Shown: piece by piece, positions 6,658 through 9,064 of the stretch | Position numbering within the stretch: the stretch's first letter is position 1 | Layout: every line of letters starts with the position of its first letter | Source: Hyphomicrobiales bacterium | Lineage (GTDB): Bacteria > Pseudomonadota > Alphaproteobacteria > Rhizobiales > Kaistiaceae | NCBI GenBank assembly: GCA_017305815.1 | Contig: JAFKJZ010000465.1 | Span: 1-9,064 of the forward strand | Length of the DNA stretch: 9,064 nucleotides | Reading direction: 5' to 3' | The notes under the pieces: model-generated | Databases searched by the model: none | Told to the model about the DNA's origin: nothing | The model's input: the letters and a program-made list of their open reading frames with translations, nothing else | Position numbers and translations under genes: made by a program

Positions 6658-6681
6658 TTCGGTTATTACGATTTGACCGAA
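6658..6681. promoter_or_regulatory. Second dyad, candidate activation site
   Basis: TTCGGT (6658-6663) and ACCGAA (6676-6681) are perfect 6-bp arms 12 bases apart. The right arm overlaps the TTGACC -35-like box. Its centre is 27 bases from that of the first dyad, consistent with a LysR tetramer contacting two adjacent sites. Confidence 0.45.
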
Positions 6682-6784
6682 CGACGCCTGCGTGGGATTC
6701 ATTCGCACATGCAGCGGCGATTCCGTTGGTCTGGCTGCACTGCAAAATATCACAACACGATCCCCATCGTGACAGGAGAGTAAG

Positions 6785-7336
6785 ATGCTCGGCATTGGCG
6801 ACAAGCTGCCCGAATTTTCCGTGACCGGCGTGAAGCCCGGCTTCAACAGCCACGAAGAGAACGGCGAGAGCGCTTTCGAGACGCTGACCGAGAAAAGCTT
6901 CCCGGGCAAGTGGAAGGTGATCTTCTTCTACCCGAAGGATTTTACCTTCGTCTGCCCGACCGAGATCGCCGAGTTTGCTCGCCTGGCCGGTGACTTCGAG
7001 GATCGCGATGCCGTCGTGCTCGGCGGTTCGACCGACAACGAGTTCGTGAAGCTGGCCTGGCGCCGCGATCACAAGGATCTCGACAAGCTGCCGATCTGGA
7101 ACTTCGCCGACACCAATGGTTCGCTGGTCGACGGCCTCGGCGTCCGTTCGCCGGATGGCGTCGCCTACCGCGTCACCTACATCGTCGACCCGGAAGGCAC
7201 GATCCAGCACAGCTACGCGACCAACCTGAACGTCGGCCGCAACCCGAAGGACACGCTGCGCGTCCTCGACGCGCTGCAGACCGACGAACTGTGCCCGTGC
7301 AACCGTGAAGTCGGCGGCGCCACGCTGGCCGCCTAA
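6785..7336 (+). CDS. ahpC: AhpC-type peroxiredoxin
   Basis: A 183-residue thiol peroxidase reducing hydrogen peroxide, organic peroxides and probably peroxynitrite in the cytosol. Peroxidatic C57 sits in the DFTFVCPTE motif. C170 and C172 form a C-terminal CPC resolving pair (ELCPCNREVGG), the arrangement of mycobacterial AhpC, which is served by AhpD rather than AhpF. The start is clear: GACAGGAGAG ends 4 bases before ATG 6785. The immediate downstream gene is ahpD, and no AhpF flavoprotein is visible, so AhpD is the expected electron donor. It is likely activated by the divergent OxyR. There is a strong hairpin just after the stop. Confidence 0.95.
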   Translation: MLGIGDKLPEFSVTGVKPGFNSHEENGESAFETLTEKSFPGKWKVIFFYPKDFTFVCPTEIAEFARLAGDFEDRDAVVLGGSTDNEFVKLAWRRDHKDLDKLPIWNFADTNGSLVDGLGVRSPDGVAYRVTYIVDPEGTIQHSYATNLNVGRNPKDTLRVLDALQTDELCPCNREVGGATLAA

Positions 7337-7344
7337 GGCACTAC

Positions 7345-7385
7345 GGGCGTTCCGGGGCGCGCAGAAGCGCCGGCCCGGAACGCCC
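7345..7385 (+). terminator. Hairpin between ahpC and ahpD, partial terminator or mRNA stabiliser
   Basis: Outer arms GGGCGTTCCGGG (7345-7356) and CCCGGAACGCCC (7374-7385) give a perfect 12-bp stem. Inner arms GGCGC (7356-7360) and GCGCC (7367-7371) extend it. It begins 8 bases after the ahpC stop, and only CCTTAT follows, so the U tract is poor. It would allow some read-through into ahpD while protecting the ahpC message, giving more AhpC than AhpD. The structure is seen; the role is inferred. Confidence 0.6.
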
Positions 7386-7483
7386 CTTATGCTTCCGGAC
7401 GCCCGTCCGCTTCCGTTTCCCGTCTTCTACCGCGCTTCGCACGGGCCCAGGGTCTTCGAGGCGCCTTGCCTTGAAAGTCTGAC

Positions 7484-8011
7484 ATGTCGATCGATTCGCT
7501 GAAGTCCCGGATCCCGGATTTCGCCAAGGATGTCCGCCTCAATCTGTCGACGCTCGCTTCCGACGAGACGCTGACGCCGCAGCAGAAGTACGGCCTGATC
7601 GTCGCCTGCGGCATCGCCACCCGCAATCCGGAGGTGAAGGCCGCGCTGGAAGCCGAGGCCGCGCCGCATCTTTCCCCGGCCGTGCTGGCGGCGGCGAAGT
7701 CGGCGGCGTCGATCATGGCGATGAACAACGTCTACTACCGCTTCAGCCATCTCGTCTCGAACGCCGAATACCGCACCATGCCGGCGAAGCTGCGCATGAA
7801 CGTGATCGGCAATCCCGGCGTCGACAAGGTCGATTTCGAGCTCTGGTCGCTCGCCGTCTCGGCCATCAACGGCTGCGGCATGTGCATGGACAGCCACGAG
7901 GCGGTGCTGCGCAAGGCGAATGTCTCGGCCGAGGTCATCCAGGCTTCCGTCCGCTTCGCCGCCATCATCCAGTCGGTCGCCGTGTCGCTCGAGGCCGCCG
8001 AGGCGGCCTGA
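7484..8011 (+). CDS. ahpD: Alkylhydroperoxidase AhpD, AhpC reductase
   Basis: A 175-residue all-helical carboxymuconolactone-decarboxylase-fold protein that reduces oxidised AhpC, taking electrons from the lipoyl/dihydrolipoamide system in the mycobacterial model. The catalytic CxxC is in [11 protein letters not shown]131 and C134, with H138 and upstream E119 matching the relay residues E118 and H137 of Mycobacterium tuberculosis AhpD. The residue between the cysteines that is His132 there is Met133 here. ATG 7484 is preceded by only a weak TTGAAAG Shine-Dalgarno at 7471-7477. It is separated from ahpC by 147 bases containing the hairpin and is probably co-transcribed. It is convergent with the acyltransferase gene, 16 bases away, with no terminator seen. 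Confidence 0.95.
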   Translation: MSIDSLKSRIPDFAKDVRLNLSTLASDETLTPQQKYGLIVACGIATRNPEVKAALEAEAAPHLSPAVLAAAKSAASIMAMNNVYYRFSHLVSNAEYRTMPAKLRMNVIGNPGVDKVDFELWSLAVSAINGCGMCMDSHEAVLRKANVSAEVIQASVRFAAIIQSVAVSLEAAEAA

Positions 8012-8027
8012 CGCGAGATCGTCTGCT

Positions 8028-9064
8028 TCAGCGTTTCAGGACTGCCGCGTCGATGAAATCGAGGCGGCCGTTTCGTATGGCGCTGCCGGTCAGGTGGTTG
8101 CTGTCGCGATAGAGCGGCAGCATGCCGTCGTCGGAGACCCGGCAACCGGCGCCGTCGCACATGGAGGCGAGCGGATCGATCAACTCGGCGCCGCTCGCGG
8201 CGGCAAGCCGCTCCAGATAGGGCCGCGCTTCGGCCGAGGCCGCGCGGATCGCCTCGACGGCGATCGGCTGCAGCGCGTCCGGCTGGATCCCGAGAAAGGC
8301 CCGCCGCACCGATTCGCGCGGGATGTCGATATCGGTGAAGGGCACCGGCGAGAGCAGCGTGACATCGATGCCGCGGGCGCGCAGCGCGCGGTTCCGCGCC
8401 GCCAGCCGATCGAACGCCGCCGCGAGGTGGTGCCGGTATTGCGCCGGGTCGCGCTCGATCCGGCAATCGCCATCATCTTCGAAGCAGAGCAGGTGGTTGT
8501 TGTCACCGCCGCGCTGGTACGGTTCGACATAGACCGGCCAGAACGCTGACAGCACCACCTGCTGGTAGTCGCCGCTTTCCGCCCGCGCCCAGGCCGCATC
8601 GAGGAAATCGCGGCATTGCGAGCCGGGCAGCGCCTTGTCGGTATCGGGCAGCGGCGGACAGCCGCCATAGGTCAGGAAGGTGAAGGCGTGGTCCGGCCGT
8701 CCGGCCTCGAAATGCGTGTAGAACGGCTCGGCGTGGGAATCGCCGAGGAACAGCACGTTTCTCCGGGCCGGCGCGCCGATGACGCAGGGCCTCAGCCCCC
8801 GCGTCAGGCTGAAGCCGCCGCATTCGGCCGGATAGCCGCCGTCCTCGATCGCGATCTCGGCCAGCCTTGCCCGTGTCGCCACGGGGTCGTCCGCCACGCC
8901 ATAGCCGCTGGCGGCGACTAGCGAAGCCGTCGTGGTGCCGGCGACGACGACGAGGCCCGCCAGCACCAGCCGCCTCGGCCGCCATGCGCGCGCCGTCGCC
9001 GCGGGCGGCTGGCGGAACGGCATCTCGATCGTGTGATAGGACGCGCCGGCGAGGACGAGGGTCG
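8028..9064 (-). CDS. Acyltransferase-3/SGNH membrane O-acyltransferase, N-terminus off window
   Basis: C-terminal part (345 residues visible) of an OafA/OatA-like protein that O-acetylates cell-surface glycans. The frame is open to the window edge. The residues before the internal ATG 9023 read SYHTIEMPFRQ, the usual end of an acyltransferase-3 membrane domain, so 9023 is not the true start. One last membrane segment (8897-8974; RLVLAGLVVVAG... ) precedes a periplasmic SGNH domain. That domain has block I LFLGDSHAE, with the nucleophile Ser codon at 8736-8738, and a late DSNHL motif with Asp at 8103-8105 and His at 8094-8096, completing the triad. It carries eight cysteines in four close pairs (AEC/RPC, GGC/SQC, LLC/GDC, SMC/AGC), suggesting disulfides in the periplasm. 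The acyl acceptor (O-antigen, exopolysaccharide or other glycan) is unknown. Confidence 0.88.
   Translation of the reverse strand, partial: TLVLAGASYHTIEMPFRQPPAATARAWRPRRLVLAGLVVVAGTTTASLVAASGYGVADDPVATRARLAEIAIEDGGYPAECGGFSLTRGLRPCVIGAPARRNVLFLGDSHAEPFYTHFEAGRPDHAFTFLTYGGCPPLPDTDKALPGSQCRDFLDAAWARAESGDYQQVVLSAFWPVYVEPYQRGGDNNHLLCFEDDGDCRIERDPAQYRHHLAAAFDRLAARNRALRARGIDVTLLSPVPFTDIDIPRESVRRAFLGIQPDALQPIAVEAIRAASAEARPYLERLAAASGAELIDPLASMCDGAGCRVSDDGMLPLYRDSNHLTGSAIRNGRLDFIDAAVLKR

Larger units (their letters stand above)
6601..6784. promoter_or_regulatory. oxyR-ahpC divergent control region
   Basis: A 184-base divergent region. Two dyads (6631-6654 and 6658-6681) lie near oxyR. A TTGACC -35-like box (6673-6678), a 17-base spacer and a weak GATTCA -10 (6696-6701) could drive ahpC from about 6708, putting the dyad centres near -65 and -38, the usual LysR-family recognition and activation positions. 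An alternative ahpC promoter is TTGGTC (6726-6731) with TATCAC (6748-6753). A small ACGAT/ATCGT inverted repeat (6757-6770) lies just before the ahpC ribosome binding site. Confidence 0.55.

Noticed and set aside
5740..6783. 347-residue plus-strand open frame across oxyR
   Set aside because: Antisense to a clear LysR-family protein and running through the regulatory region up to the ahpC ribosome binding site, with no domain signature.
6601..6909. N-terminal extension of OxyR to ATG 6909
   Set aside because: It would add 103 residues unlike any LysR regulator and overlap the ahpC start. The normal family N-terminus begins at 6600.
6056..7210. 384-residue minus-strand open frame spanning ahpC and oxyR
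   Set aside because: It crosses two confirmed genes and the divergent control region, and its translation has no family resemblance.
1..9064. Mobile element, prophage, CRISPR array or defence island
   Set aside because: No transposase, integrase, terminal repeats, spacer-repeat pattern or defence-gene signatures were found. Base and codon use look uniform across the window.

Overview
The window is GC-rich, with strong G/C bias at third codon positions. Its protein set points to an alphaproteobacterium, most likely Hyphomicrobiales (Rhizobiales) or a close relative. This rests on an OxyR/AhpC/AhpD peroxide locus, an alphaproteobacterial-style MtgA, an HpxZ/AtzH protein, and a fumarylacetoacetate-hydrolase (FAH) family protein of the XylX type. 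The genus cannot be fixed from sequence alone. There are nine protein-coding genes, two of them cut by the window edges. I see no rRNA, tRNA, CRISPR array, transposase or phage gene.

Layout. 1-876 (-): 5' two thirds of a guanine deaminase, which converts guanine to xanthine. 877-1135: divergent intergenic region with a perfect 16-bp inverted repeat. 1136-3025 (+): MsbA-type ABC exporter with fused membrane and ATPase domains. 3062-3091: terminator hairpin shared by convergent genes. 3198-4376 (-): FAH-family hydrolase/dehydratase. 4377-4570: divergent promoter region with a 12-bp palindrome. 4571-4963 (+): HpxZ/AtzH-like small protein of ureide catabolism. 4970-5671 (-): monofunctional peptidoglycan glycosyltransferase MtgA. 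5668-6600 (-): OxyR-type LysR regulator, whose stop overlaps the mtgA start (ATGA). 6601-6784: divergent regulatory region with two LysR-type dyads. 6785-7336 (+): AhpC peroxiredoxin. 7484-8011 (+): AhpD reductase. 8028-9064 (-): C-terminal part of an acyltransferase-3/SGNH membrane protein whose N-terminal part lies beyond the window.

How the parts work together. The clearest functional unit is oxyR <-> ahpC-ahpD. AhpC reduces peroxides, AhpD re-reduces AhpC, and the divergent OxyR is the likely peroxide-responsive switch. This OxyR keeps the peroxidatic cysteine (C202) but has alanine (A211) where E. coli OxyR has its resolving cysteine C208, so it may not use the classical intramolecular disulfide. 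It is translationally coupled to mtgA, tying a cell-wall polymerase to a redox regulator. Guanine deaminase and HpxZ both belong to purine/ureide nitrogen salvage but sit in separate transcription units. No large uncharacterised multi-gene system is visible. The most unusual points are the one-cysteine OxyR, the oxyR-mtgA coupling, and several unexplained inverted repeats between genes.
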